Source: Aldehydirespirator sp965220345 | GTDB lineage: Bacteria; Actinomycetota; Acidimicrobiia; Acidimicrobiales; Aldehydirespiratoraceae | Direction: 5' to 3' | DNA length: 64,000 nt | NCBI GenBank assembly: GCA_965220345.1 | Contig: OZ244822.1 | Span: 1,674,001-1,738,000 of the forward strand | In this document: positions 6,806 through 14,575 of the stretch, in pieces | Layout of the letters: every line of letters begins with the position of its first letter | Position numbering within the stretch: the stretch's first letter is position 1 | The notes under the pieces: generated by a model | Seen by the model: the letters and a program-made list of their open reading frames with translations, nothing else | What the model was told of the DNA's origin: nothing | Databases searched by the model: none | Program-made: the position numbers and the translations under genes

Positions 6806-7939
6806 TCAGTAGATTTTGGGGATTAGCCGGTAGGGCACTTGAGCCTGGTACTGCGTCCAGGCTTCGGTGCCGTACTTCTTGGCGCATTGTCTGTCGTCGT
6901 CGCGCTGGCGATGAACGATATAGACAAAAGAGAAAGCCACAAAGGTCCAAGACCAGAGATTGCCGGGATGGCCCAGCGCCAGCGCCAGGGCAATAGAGTT
7001 GATTCCGGCACCCGTGTAGGTCAGATGACGCGACACGCCCCAGAAGCCGTTTACCAGTATCTTGCGCTCACCGGCTTCGATGTACTCGGGCTTGATGCCC
7101 ATCCATCTGCGTTCAGGGTCGAGCTTGAAGGAATGCTTCTGGTTGGCACCGCCCCGCTCCATGATCCAACCGCACAGAAGCAGCAACCCGAGCGAGATCA
7201 GCCAGACGTAGGTGAGGCCGTCGGAAATGTCAGGCTTGTCAAGGGTTGCTGTGCCCCAAAGCGGCATGGGGAACATCCATCCGTAGATGACTATGCCTCC
7301 CCACCACAGCTTGAAGCCGATGCGCTCATGCAGCAGGTCGTAGGTGTAGAGGTTCACATGCTCGAAGATGAAATAGTCCAACACGTAGAAGGTCCAGAAC
7401 CCGGCGAAGAGATAGACACCCGGGTTGGGATTGTTCACGTTGTTGTAGTGCCAGACAGCCCCCGACAGCGAATTGATCGACAACATTGTCCCGCCGACGA
7501 CGTAAAACCACATTTTGATGTCGAGCCGGCCGCCGAAGACCCGCAGCTCTTGTGCCCGGCCGGAGAAGAAAGTGTCGAACTTGCTGTGTCCCTCTAGCGG
7601 CGGCTGGGTGTAGACCGACCACACTGCGAAGATCGCGGTGAATGACGTGCCGCCCGCCACCGCCCAGAGCGTCGACCTGTAGAACCAGTCGTGAGACAGG
7701 CCGGTGATCTCGAAAATCCAGGCAAGCTGAACGATCACGAACACCAGCAGCCCGTTGAGCCGATAGTCGAGCGGTTCGCCGGTCTTCTCGTTTTTGACGT
7801 AACCCTTGACGTGCCTCGTCGGCAGGATCACTTGCAGCGCCGCGAAGATCGCCATGATGATCAGCGGCGTGAAGAAAGCCCAGACGGCTTCGGCTGTGGT
7901 GTAGTCGGTGAGGTGGTCTATTCCAAGCCAGTCAGGCAT
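6806..7939 (-). CDS. ERG4/ERG24 family sterol reductase-like membrane protein
   Basis: This 377-residue polytopic membrane protein has the features of the ERG4/ERG24 family (sterol C14 and C7/C24 reductases), NADPH-dependent enzymes that reduce ring or side-chain double bonds of sterols. About nine hydrophobic segments are visible. The C-terminal third has the family signature: NGFWGVSRHLTYTG near residue 299, HRQRDDDRQCAKKYG near 345, and the closing VPYRLIPKIY. These match the NADPH-binding and active-site region of the eukaryotic enzymes. A GGAGG site nine bases upstream supports the start. No other sterol or hopanoid gene lies near by. Such reductases are rare in bacteria, so the substrate could be a scavenged sterol or another isoprenoid. 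Confidence 0.85.
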   Translation of the reverse strand: MPDWLGIDHLTDYTTAEAVWAFFTPLIIMAIFAALQVILPTRHVKGYVKNEKTGEPLDYRLNGLLVFVIVQLAWIFEITGLSHDWFYRSTLWAVAGGTSFTAIFAVWSVYTQPPLEGHSKFDTFFSGRAQELRVFGGRLDIKMWFYVVGGTMLSINSLSGAVWHYNNVNNPNPGVYLFAGFWTFYVLDYFIFEHVNLYTYDLLHERIGFKLWWGGIVIYGWMFPMPLWGTATLDKPDISDGLTYVWLISLGLLLLCGWIMERGGANQKHSFKLDPERRWMGIKPEYIEAGERKILVNGFWGVSRHLTYTGAGINSIALALALGHPGNLWSWTFVAFSFVYIVHRQRDDDRQCAKKYGTEAWTQYQAQVPYRLIPKIY

Positions 7940-8092
7940 GAGACATACCCTCCACTAGCCAGTCAGTTTCTAGTCGGCCGATTCACCCTAGCCGCCCAGC
8001 CTCCTGCGGGTGAGCGCTTGAGGCTGGGCAGACGGTTCGAGCGGACGATTTAGGCAGACGATCAGGTGGAGGTATCAGACGTATCAGAGGGG

Positions 8093-9493
8093 TTAGTCGT
8101 CGTCTCCGAACTCTTCAGGCATCAGCACGAACTCTGGATAGGTCTCAATGCCTAGTTCCGCAGTGTCTTGACCGAGGCGTTCGGCATCAACTCCGACACG
8201 CAAACCGAAGATCAAATCTAGCAACTTCCACACGATGGAAGAAGTCACAAAAACGAATCCAGCAACAGCGAACACGCCGATCAACTGAGTACCGAAGTCG
8301 GCACCGCCTGCGATGCTGGCCGCCAGAGTGCCCCAGATGCCGCACACCAAGTGAGCCGGGATGGCCCCCACCACGTCGTCAATCCTTAGCTTCTCAAGCC
8401 CCTTGATGGCCAGAGTGCAGATTACGCCGCCGATGGCACCGATAATGATCGCCCACCAGTGCTCGGTGATGTAAGGGGCTGCGGTTATTGACACCAGCCC
8501 GGCTAGGGCACCATTGAGCCCAGCGAACAGGTCCATGCGCCCCATGATCGGACGTGACACAGTCAAGGCAGCCACAACACCAGCAGCCGCAGCCAGGTTG
8601 GTGTTGACCAAGATGTTGCTCATGGCGACAGCATCGGCAGCACTACCCAAAGCCAGCTGCGATCCGCCGTTGAAACCGAACCAGCCGAGCCACAGGATCA
8701 ATACGCCCAAGGTCACTACTAGCACGTTGGATGGCGGGGTGGGTTTGACGGTTCCGTTCTTGCGGTATTTGCCGAGACGTGGCCCGATAATCAACACACC
8801 GGCGAGTGCAGCCCATCCGCCGGTGCTGTGAACGATGGTAGAGCCAGCGAAGTCCACGAAACCTTCTTCGGCGAGCCAGCCGCCTCCCCAGAACCAGGCA
8901 CCCACGACTGGGTAGATGAAGCCGGTGAGTATCAATGTGAACAAAAAGAAGACCCACATCTTGACCCGCTCGGCAATAGCGCCCGACACGATTGAAGCGG
9001 CAGTGGCAACGAACACCATCTGGAAGAACCAGTCCGACATCACCGCATAGCCATTGCCGACCACGTCCCCAACATGCTCAACTGCGCCGTCAAGCAAACC
9101 AATTTCAGCGTCAGAAGGCCCGTAAAGCAGTTCAAAGGAGCCGATTACATTGCCGACATCAACGTACATCAGGTTGTAGCCGATGAAGTAATAGGCCAGG
9201 CTGGCAATCGAGAAAATACCGATGTTCTTGAGACAGATCATCGAAGCGTTCTTGGTGCGCACCGCTCCCGACTCAAGCATTGTGAAGCCTGCACACATCC
9301 ACATCACTAGGGCACCCCAGATCAAGAAAGCCAGGGTGTTGAAGATGAACTGGGTCTCGTCGCTGACTCCAAGCGATGTGTGTTCATCGGCGAATGCGCT
9401 AGCCGGAAGTGCTGTCAACAAGGCCACAGGCACCACCGCTAAGGCTGCTATGACTAGCCCTCGCTTGGTGACGCGACGGGTTTTCCAGTTCAT
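8093..9493 (-). CDS. amt: Ammonium transporter, Amt family
   Basis: Amt proteins are trimeric membrane channels for ammonium uptake. I choose the ATG at 9493 (466 residues) because a GAGGAG site lies about nine bases upstream; 25 extra codons are open further upstream but have no such site. The protein has an N-terminal signal-like segment ending ALPASAFAD, then about eleven membrane segments. Family motifs are visible: LESGAVRTKNAS, DFAGSTIVHSTGGWAAL, GWFGFNGGS and the VVGAIPAHLVCGIWGTLA region with a pore-lining His. No glnK gene follows; nearby are the M20 amidohydrolase upstream and the sterol reductase downstream. An M20 enzyme that frees ammonia next to an ammonium channel suggests a shared role in nitrogen scavenging. 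Confidence 0.94.
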   Translation of the reverse strand: MNWKTRRVTKRGLVIAALAVVPVALLTALPASAFADEHTSLGVSDETQFIFNTLAFLIWGALVMWMCAGFTMLESGAVRTKNASMICLKNIGIFSIASLAYYFIGYNLMYVDVGNVIGSFELLYGPSDAEIGLLDGAVEHVGDVVGNGYAVMSDWFFQMVFVATAASIVSGAIAERVKMWVFFLFTLILTGFIYPVVGAWFWGGGWLAEEGFVDFAGSTIVHSTGGWAALAGVLIIGPRLGKYRKNGTVKPTPPSNVLVVTLGVLILWLGWFGFNGGSQLALGSAADAVAMSNILVNTNLAAAAGVVAALTVSRPIMGRMDLFAGLNGALAGLVSITAAPYITEHWWAIIIGAIGGVICTLAIKGLEKLRIDDVVGAIPAHLVCGIWGTLAASIAGGADFGTQLIGVFAVAGFVFVTSSIVWKLLDLIFGLRVGVDAERLGQDTAELGIETYPEFVLMPEEFGDDD

Positions 9494-9562
9494 TTTTATT
9501 GGTCTCCTCAACTTGTGGACTAACCCCATCTGCAGATCAACACTGAACCGCAAACTCAGTAT

Positions 9563-9606
9563 AGGCATAGCCCTGTGGCGATTTAGGCATAGCCCTGCGG
9601 CTAATT
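9563..9606. repeat. 22-bp tandem duplication upstream of amt
   Basis: Two head-to-tail copies (9563-9584 and 9585-9606) begin with AGGCATAGCCCTG and differ at a few positions in the second half. They fill most of the gap between the M20 hydrolase stop and the amt ribosome site. Confidence 0.75.
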
Positions 9607-9622
9607 CAGTGCAGAGGCAGGG

Positions 9623-10876
9623 TCAGCCTGTCTCAGTTGCTAGAGCTACTACAGCGTTGAGCAGAACGTCGGCACCTGCGATCAGGTCCTCGGGGTTGGT
9701 GTGTTCGGCTGGGTTGTGGCTGATGCCTTTGACGCTCGGAACGAAGACCATCCCAGCAGGGCAGATACCAGCGAAGATTTGGGCATCATGGCCAGCGCCA
9801 GAAGGCATTCGCCGTACTGTCAAACCCAGTGCTGCCGCTGTTGATTCAACCAACTCCACCACCCGAGGGTCGAACACGACAGGCTCGAAGCGTGCCACCC
9901 ATTTGGTGTTGATTTCTACGCCCTCGGCTTGAGCCACGCGATGAACTTCTGACAACAGTTGACGTTCCGCTGATTGCAGATCGTTGTCGTCGGTGTTGCG
10001 CAAGTCAACCACTAGTTGTGCTCTTGCAGCCACCACGTTCACCAGGTCTGGGTGAAGTCGCAGAGCCCCGACCGTGCCTACCTGGGTGCCTCCCATTTCT
10101 TCGGTGATGCGCCTTACTGCGGTCACGAGTTCGGCTGCGGCGAGGCCTGCGTCGTGGCGCATGCTCATCGGGGTGGTTCCGGCGTGGTTGGACTGTCCAG
10201 TGATGTTGACCTCAGTCCAGGAGATGCCTTGCACGCCGGTGACTGCGCCGATTTGCATTTCGTCACGTTCAAGCACAGGGCCTTGTTCGATGTGCAGTTC
10301 CACAAAGGCATACGGCACTGGGCCTGGGCATGGCAGCGGACCTCGATAGCCGATGCGGTCTAGTTCGTCGCCCACGGAAAGGCCATCAGAGTCGGTGGTT
10401 GACAGCGCCTCTTCGACTGTGAGTCCCCCCGCATAGCAAAGACTGCCCATCATGTCGGGGGGAAATCGCGAGCCTTCTTCGTTGGTGAAGAACCCTGCTG
10501 CTAAGGGGCGTTGCAGTTCTGTGCCGTGCTCAATTACGGTTTCTATGACTTCTAGGGCGGCCAGAACGCCGAGGTTGCCGTCATACTTGCCACCGGTAGC
10601 GACCGTGTCAATATGTGAGCCCATCATTACTGGAGCGCCGTCTATGTGAGGCTGGTGTGCTACAACGTTGCCGATGGTGTCGATGTTGACCTCTAGACCT
10701 AGGTCGCGCATCCAGGTGACCACCAGATCGCGGCCCGCTTTGTCGCTGTCGGTCAAAGCGAGGCGGTTGTTCCCGCCACCAGGGATTGGGCCGATCTCGG
10801 CGAGATCCCACAAGCGCTGTATCAGGCGGTCGCCGTTGATGTGCAGGAACTGTCTGCTGTTGTCTGTGCCAGCCAT
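9623..10876 (-). CDS. M20 amidohydrolase (allantoate amidohydrolase / N-carbamoyl-L-amino-acid hydrolase / beta-ureidopropionase type)
   Basis: This is a zinc-dependent amidase of the M20 peptidase family, hydantoinase/carbamoylase branch. These cytoplasmic enzymes remove the carbamoyl or ureido group from N-carbamoyl amino acids or allantoate and release ammonia and CO2. Visible motifs: GSHIDTVATGGKYDGNLGVL (metal-binding His and Asp), FTNEEGSRFPPDMMGS (catalytic and metal Glu), ELHIEQGPVLE, and GQSNHAGTTPM of the dimerisation domain. I start at the ATG at 10876 (417 residues). The frame is open for 31 more codons, but these run through a non-coding tandem repeat. The substrate cannot be decided from sequence. 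It is read towards amt. Confidence 0.88.
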   Translation of the reverse strand: MAGTDNSRQFLHINGDRLIQRLWDLAEIGPIPGGGNNRLALTDSDKAGRDLVVTWMRDLGLEVNIDTIGNVVAHQPHIDGAPVMMGSHIDTVATGGKYDGNLGVLAALEVIETVIEHGTELQRPLAAGFFTNEEGSRFPPDMMGSLCYAGGLTVEEALSTTDSDGLSVGDELDRIGYRGPLPCPGPVPYAFVELHIEQGPVLERDEMQIGAVTGVQGISWTEVNITGQSNHAGTTPMSMRHDAGLAAAELVTAVRRITEEMGGTQVGTVGALRLHPDLVNVVAARAQLVVDLRNTDDNDLQSAERQLLSEVHRVAQAEGVEINTKWVARFEPVVFDPRVVELVESTAAALGLTVRRMPSGAGHDAQIFAGICPAGMVFVPSVKGISHNPAEHTNPEDLIAGADVLLNAVVALATETG

Positions 10877-10909
10877 GAGATGCGAGACTAGCGGTTGCTG
10901 GCAGTGCCG

Positions 10910-10977
10910 CCAGCGCACATTACTTGCCAGCGCACATAATTTGCCAGGACAAATAATTTGCCAGCGCACATAATTTC
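10910..10977. repeat. Four tandem 17-bp repeats between divergent genes
   Basis: Four adjoining copies of a 17-bp unit of the form CCAGCGCACATAATTTG fill 10910-10977; the third copy (10944-10960) is the most diverged. They lie in the divergent region between the M20 hydrolase and tlyA, upstream of the tlyA promoter. They could act as repeated binding sites or be simple slippage products. Confidence 0.85.
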
Positions 10978-10989
10978 TTGTGTAACGGG

Positions 10990-11018
10990 TTGACAGCTAC
11001 TTGCAGTTATGTTAAAGT
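10990..11018 (+). promoter_or_regulatory. Sigma70-type promoter for tlyA-nadK-recN
   Basis: A perfect -35 box TTGACA (10990-10995) is followed after 17 bp by TAAAGT (11013-11018), which matches four of six positions of TATAAT. The area just downstream is unusually AT-rich. The first gene, tlyA, starts at 11076, leaving a leader of about 50 bases. Confidence 0.65.
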
Positions 11019-11075
11019 AATATTATGAAAATTATATTATTTTCAGTCCTAAGCGTGACATTCTAGCGGTAAGCA

Positions 11076-11879
11076 ATGGCACCTCGAAGACGCAGGCTTG
11101 ATGTCGAGATGCTAAGACGCGGCATGACCACTAGCCGTAGTGAAGCTCAACGTCTGATCGATCAAGGACAAGTCACCGTCTCTGGAGCGCCAGCCGTCAA
11201 AGCTTCACGACTGGTTGATCCAGCTGAGCCACTGTCGTTGCTGCAAACGCCTCGTTACGTGTCTCGTGGCGGTTACAAGCTTGAGGCTGCTCTTGTTGGT
11301 TTCGATATTTCTGTCGATGGTGGCCGAGCCATTGACGCAGGTGCCTCAACCGGAGGATTCAGCGACTGCCTGCTGCAACACGGTGCCGCCGAAGTTACAG
11401 CCATTGACGTGGGCCGTAACCAGCTCCATGAACATCTGCGTGCCGACCCCAGAGTTAAATCGCTTGAGCGCTGCGACATACGCAACGTGACCCTCGAGGC
11501 CGTAGGCGGGCCCGCTGAACTAGTCGTGGCTGATCTTTCTTTCATTTCACTGCGCCTCGTGGCCGAAGCTCTCTGCCAGCTAGCGACAGCAAACATTGTT
11601 GTGCTGGTGAAGCCACAGTTTGAAGCGGGTCGAGCCGAAGCTGATCGCGGTCGCGGCGTGATCCGCGACCCCGTGGTGTGGCGCAGGGCGCTGCAAGACG
11701 CATGTCAGACCTTCACGGCTGCTGGAGCAACGATTATGGGGATCATGGTTTCGCCGTTGAAGGGTGCCGAAGGCAACGTTGAGTTCTTGTTGCATGCAGA
11801 TATGCGATCCGACGCGTTGGGTGTGGGCGATCACAGCGTTGCTATCAACCACGCAGTGGAACACGCCAAGGTAGTCTGA
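11076..11879 (+). CDS. tlyA: TlyA family rRNA (cytidine-2'-O)-methyltransferase
   Basis: TlyA methylates ribose 2'-OH groups of cytidines in 16S and 23S rRNA; in mycobacteria it is needed for capreomycin sensitivity. The 267-residue protein has an N-terminal S4 RNA-binding domain (RRLDVEMLRRGMTTSRSEAQ), then an FtsJ-like methyltransferase domain. The SAM site is AIDAGASTGGFSDCLLQHGA near residue 90, followed by DVG and VVADLSFISLR. The Lys-Asp-Lys-Glu type catalytic set is represented by YVSRGGYKLE, the D of VVADLS, and VLVKPQFE. It heads a run with nadK (five-base gap) and recN, the standard actinobacterial order, behind the promoter at 10990. Confidence 0.95.
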   Translation: MAPRRRRLDVEMLRRGMTTSRSEAQRLIDQGQVTVSGAPAVKASRLVDPAEPLSLLQTPRYVSRGGYKLEAALVGFDISVDGGRAIDAGASTGGFSDCLLQHGAAEVTAIDVGRNQLHEHLRADPRVKSLERCDIRNVTLEAVGGPAELVVADLSFISLRLVAEALCQLATANIVVLVKPQFEAGRAEADRGRGVIRDPVVWRRALQDACQTFTAAGATIMGIMVSPLKGAEGNVEFLLHADMRSDALGVGDHSVAINHAVEHAKVV

Positions 11880-11884
11880 CAGAG

Positions 11885-12799
11885 ATGGCAGCCATCGGGC
11901 TGATCGTGCATCAGGGCCGGCCGGAGCCCGCAGCCGCGGCTCGTGATCTTGCAGCGTGGCTGACCGACCTCGGGCATCAGGTTCGTATGCCACGCGAGCA
12001 GGCAGCGGCAGCCTGTTCAGACCTTGAAGTAGACCCCGAGATATTTGCAGAGGGTCTTGATGTGGTTGTGACATTAGGTGGCGACGGTTCGATCCTTCGT
12101 GCAGTGGAACTGATTGGCACCTCAGGCGTGCCGATTCTTGGTGTGAATTTTGGCCGCATGGGCTATCTCACGGAGGTGGCACCTGCTGATATTCATTCCG
12201 CGATCAACCGTGTGCTTGCCGGGGATTATTCGGTGGAGAAGCGGATGCTGCTCACCGTCGAGTATCAGAAGCCAATCGATAATGATGTTGAGGTGAATGC
12301 TGGGGCTAATGCTGCTGCTGACCGAGGCACAGCCAGCGGGCTCGCAAAGAAGCAACAGGTTGCACTCAATGAGGCTCTGGTGGAGCGCCCCGCAGCGTCG
12401 TATGCGCTGCGGCTGGGGGTGTCTTTCAATGGCGAGAAGTTCACTAGCTACGTTGCTGATGGCCTGATTGTTTCCACCCCCACTGGATCTACTGCATATT
12501 CAATGTCGGCGGGCGGTCCGGTGGTTGATCCCGCACATCGTGCGCTGCTGTTGACGCCAGTGTCGCCTCACATGCTTTTTGACCGGTCCTTGGTGGTGCC
12601 CGCCGACACGGAGCTGCAACTAGAAGTGCTTTCGGATCGGGGAGCGGTGCTATCGGTGGACGGCCGTCGTCTGGCAGCACTTGAGCAGCACGACACGGTG
12701 ACGTGTTCGGCATCGTCGCATTCGGCTCATCTGGTGACCTTTGGCGCGCAACGCTTCCATCAGGTACTAAAAACCAAGTTCGGTCTTAACGACCGGTGA
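11885..12799 (+). CDS. nadK: NAD kinase
   Basis: NAD kinase phosphorylates NAD to NADP in the cytoplasm. The 304-residue protein shows the family motifs in order: VVTLGGDGSILRA (GGDG, about residues 58-70), GVNFGRMGYLTEV, an NE motif (ALNEALVERP), and DGLIVSTPTGSTAYSMSAGG near the nucleotide site. Between the GGDG half and the NE motif there is an insert of about 30 residues rich in Asn and Ala (around 136-160) that is not typical of the family. It looks like a surface loop grown by slippage. It starts five bases after tlyA and precedes recN. Confidence 0.96.
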   Translation: MAAIGLIVHQGRPEPAAAARDLAAWLTDLGHQVRMPREQAAAACSDLEVDPEIFAEGLDVVVTLGGDGSILRAVELIGTSGVPILGVNFGRMGYLTEVAPADIHSAINRVLAGDYSVEKRMLLTVEYQKPIDNDVEVNAGANAAADRGTASGLAKKQQVALNEALVERPAASYALRLGVSFNGEKFTSYVADGLIVSTPTGSTAYSMSAGGPVVDPAHRALLLTPVSPHMLFDRSLVVPADTELQLEVLSDRGAVLSVDGRRLAALEQHDTVTCSASSHSAHLVTFGAQRFHQVLKTKFGLNDR

Positions 12800-12857
12800 A
12801 CATCAGTGATCTGCATACACCAAAACATGAGCAGGCATCGACTCTGGGAGAACCCTT

Positions 12858-14501
12858 TTGCTGACTGAGCTGGCTGTGCGCAATCTCGGCGTGATCGACG
12901 AAGTGTCCGTCGTCCTCAATGGTGGTATGACCGTCGTAACCGGCGAAACCGGGGTTGGCAAGACCCTTGTCGTTGGTGCCATCAATCTGCTCATCGGGGG
13001 CCGTGCCGATGCAGGTTTGGTGCGTCCCGGCACAGAAGCTGCCGAAATTGAGGGACGCTTCATCAGCGGCGACGAAGAAACAGTGCTGCGCCGTGTGATA
13101 CCGGTCGACGGTCGCTCACGGGCCTACGTCAACGGACGTCTCGCCACAGTGAGCAGCCTCAGCGAGCTAGGAGGCTCACTGGTGGACCTTCATGGACAGC
13201 ACGCCCATCAGTCGCTGCTACGCGGCGCTGTGCAGAGGGTCGCTCTCGACCGTTTCGGTGTTGTCGATACCGCAGAGTTACAGAACCTCAAAGACGATTT
13301 GCGTGCAGTTGAATCCAGCCTTGCGGAACTAGGCGGAGATGCGCGGGCGCGGCTGCGTGAGATCGACTTGTTGAGCCATCAACTCGCCGAAATTGATGCC
13401 GCGGCCATCGTTGACGCTGACGAGGACGAGCGGCTCGATTCTGCAGAGTCGCTGCTGGCTGATGCGACCGAACATCAACAAGCAGCCCGGCAGGTGCTGG
13501 GACTGCTTGAAGCCGACGGCATCGTGGCCAACGGCTTGGGCCAGGCACATGCTGCATTAGCGGATCGTGCGCCGTTTGTTGCTTTGACCGAACGTCTCTC
13601 AGCCGCTGCAGCTGAGATCACCGACCTCGCCGCCGAAACCCGTGCCATCGCTGAAGCAATCGAAGATGATCCAGCATCTCTTGAGTTGTTGCGTGAGCGC
13701 AGGCAGCTGCTGGCGGGACTGCGCCGAAAATACGGCACCACCCTCAGCGATGTGCTCAAGTTCCGCTCTGAGACCGCCCAGCGCTTGTCAGAACTTGAGA
13801 GCTATGAGCAGCGCGGCGCTGCTTTGGAGCAGCGCAAAGCCGATATTGAGCAGCGCCTAGCAGCCGAGCGCCAGCGTGTGAAAGCTGCGCGAGTAGCCGC
13901 AGCGCCCGAGCTAGCAACGGCGGTTGAGTTGCATCTGCATGAGCTGGCTATGGGCAGTGCCCGACTTGCCGTTTCGGTTGAAGGATCAGCAGGTGAGCAG
14001 GTTTCGTTGAAGCTGGCGGCCAATCCAGGCCATGAACCGCAGCCGCTGCACGTCGTTGCCAGTGGAGGTGAACTAGCACGCACCATGCTGGCCTTGAGGT
14101 TGGTGCTCACAGCAGGCCCGCCGACTCTTGTGTTTGATGAGGTGGACGCTGGCATCGGAGGATCCGCAGCCCAGGCCGTGGGACGCAGTCTGGCGCAACT
14201 AACCGGCAGCCATCAGGTGATCGTGGTGACGCATCTTCCGCAGGTTGCTGCCTATGGCGATAACCACATTGTGGTGGAGAAATCTCAGGCAGCAGGCTCA
14301 ACAGCTGTGGATCTGCGGGCGCTTCACGACGAGGATCGATTGATAGAACTTTCGCGGATGTTGTCAGGCTCACCGCAGTCGGCATCGGCGCGTCGCCATG
14401 CTGAAGAACTACTCACCGCGGCTGCCTCCGTTACCTCATCCAGCGCTGCCTCACCGGCCGGGAGAGCAGCAGCATCTGCAGCAGCAGCCTCAAAGTCCTG
14501 A
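12858..14501 (+). CDS. recN: DNA repair protein RecN
   Basis: RecN is an SMC-like ATPase that acts at DNA double-strand breaks. The 547-residue protein starts with TTG (12858), supported by GGGAG seven bases before it. It has an N-terminal half ATPase with Walker A GETGVGKT (about residues 31-38), where the family usually has GETGAGKS. A QHAHQSLL motif and long coiled-coil segments rich in Glu, Ala and Arg follow (about 150-370). The C-terminal half ATPase has signature VASGGELARTMLALRLVL and Walker B LVFDEVDAGIGGSAA. The last 35 residues are Ala/Ser-rich and low in complexity. It is the third gene of the tlyA run. Confidence 0.95.
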   Translation: MLTELAVRNLGVIDEVSVVLNGGMTVVTGETGVGKTLVVGAINLLIGGRADAGLVRPGTEAAEIEGRFISGDEETVLRRVIPVDGRSRAYVNGRLATVSSLSELGGSLVDLHGQHAHQSLLRGAVQRVALDRFGVVDTAELQNLKDDLRAVESSLAELGGDARARLREIDLLSHQLAEIDAAAIVDADEDERLDSAESLLADATEHQQAARQVLGLLEADGIVANGLGQAHAALADRAPFVALTERLSAAAAEITDLAAETRAIAEAIEDDPASLELLRERRQLLAGLRRKYGTTLSDVLKFRSETAQRLSELESYEQRGAALEQRKADIEQRLAAERQRVKAARVAAAPELATAVELHLHELAMGSARLAVSVEGSAGEQVSLKLAANPGHEPQPLHVVASGGELARTMLALRLVLTAGPPTLVFDEVDAGIGGSAAQAVGRSLAQLTGSHQVIVVTHLPQVAAYGDNHIVVEKSQAAGSTAVDLRALHDEDRLIELSRMLSGSPQSASARRHAEELLTAAASVTSSSAASPAGRAAASAAAASKS

Positions 14502-14575
14502 GTGAACAGAGCCTTGAATCAGCAAAGTCTTGAATGTCGTCGGGTTGAGGCGCAGCGCGCTAAGTTGAGATCCCG

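Noticed and set aside
6839..7597. Long plus-strand frame inside the sterol reductase gene
   Set aside because: It is a shadow of the high-GC minus-strand gene; it has no membrane or domain pattern, and the reductase signatures on the other strand are decisive.
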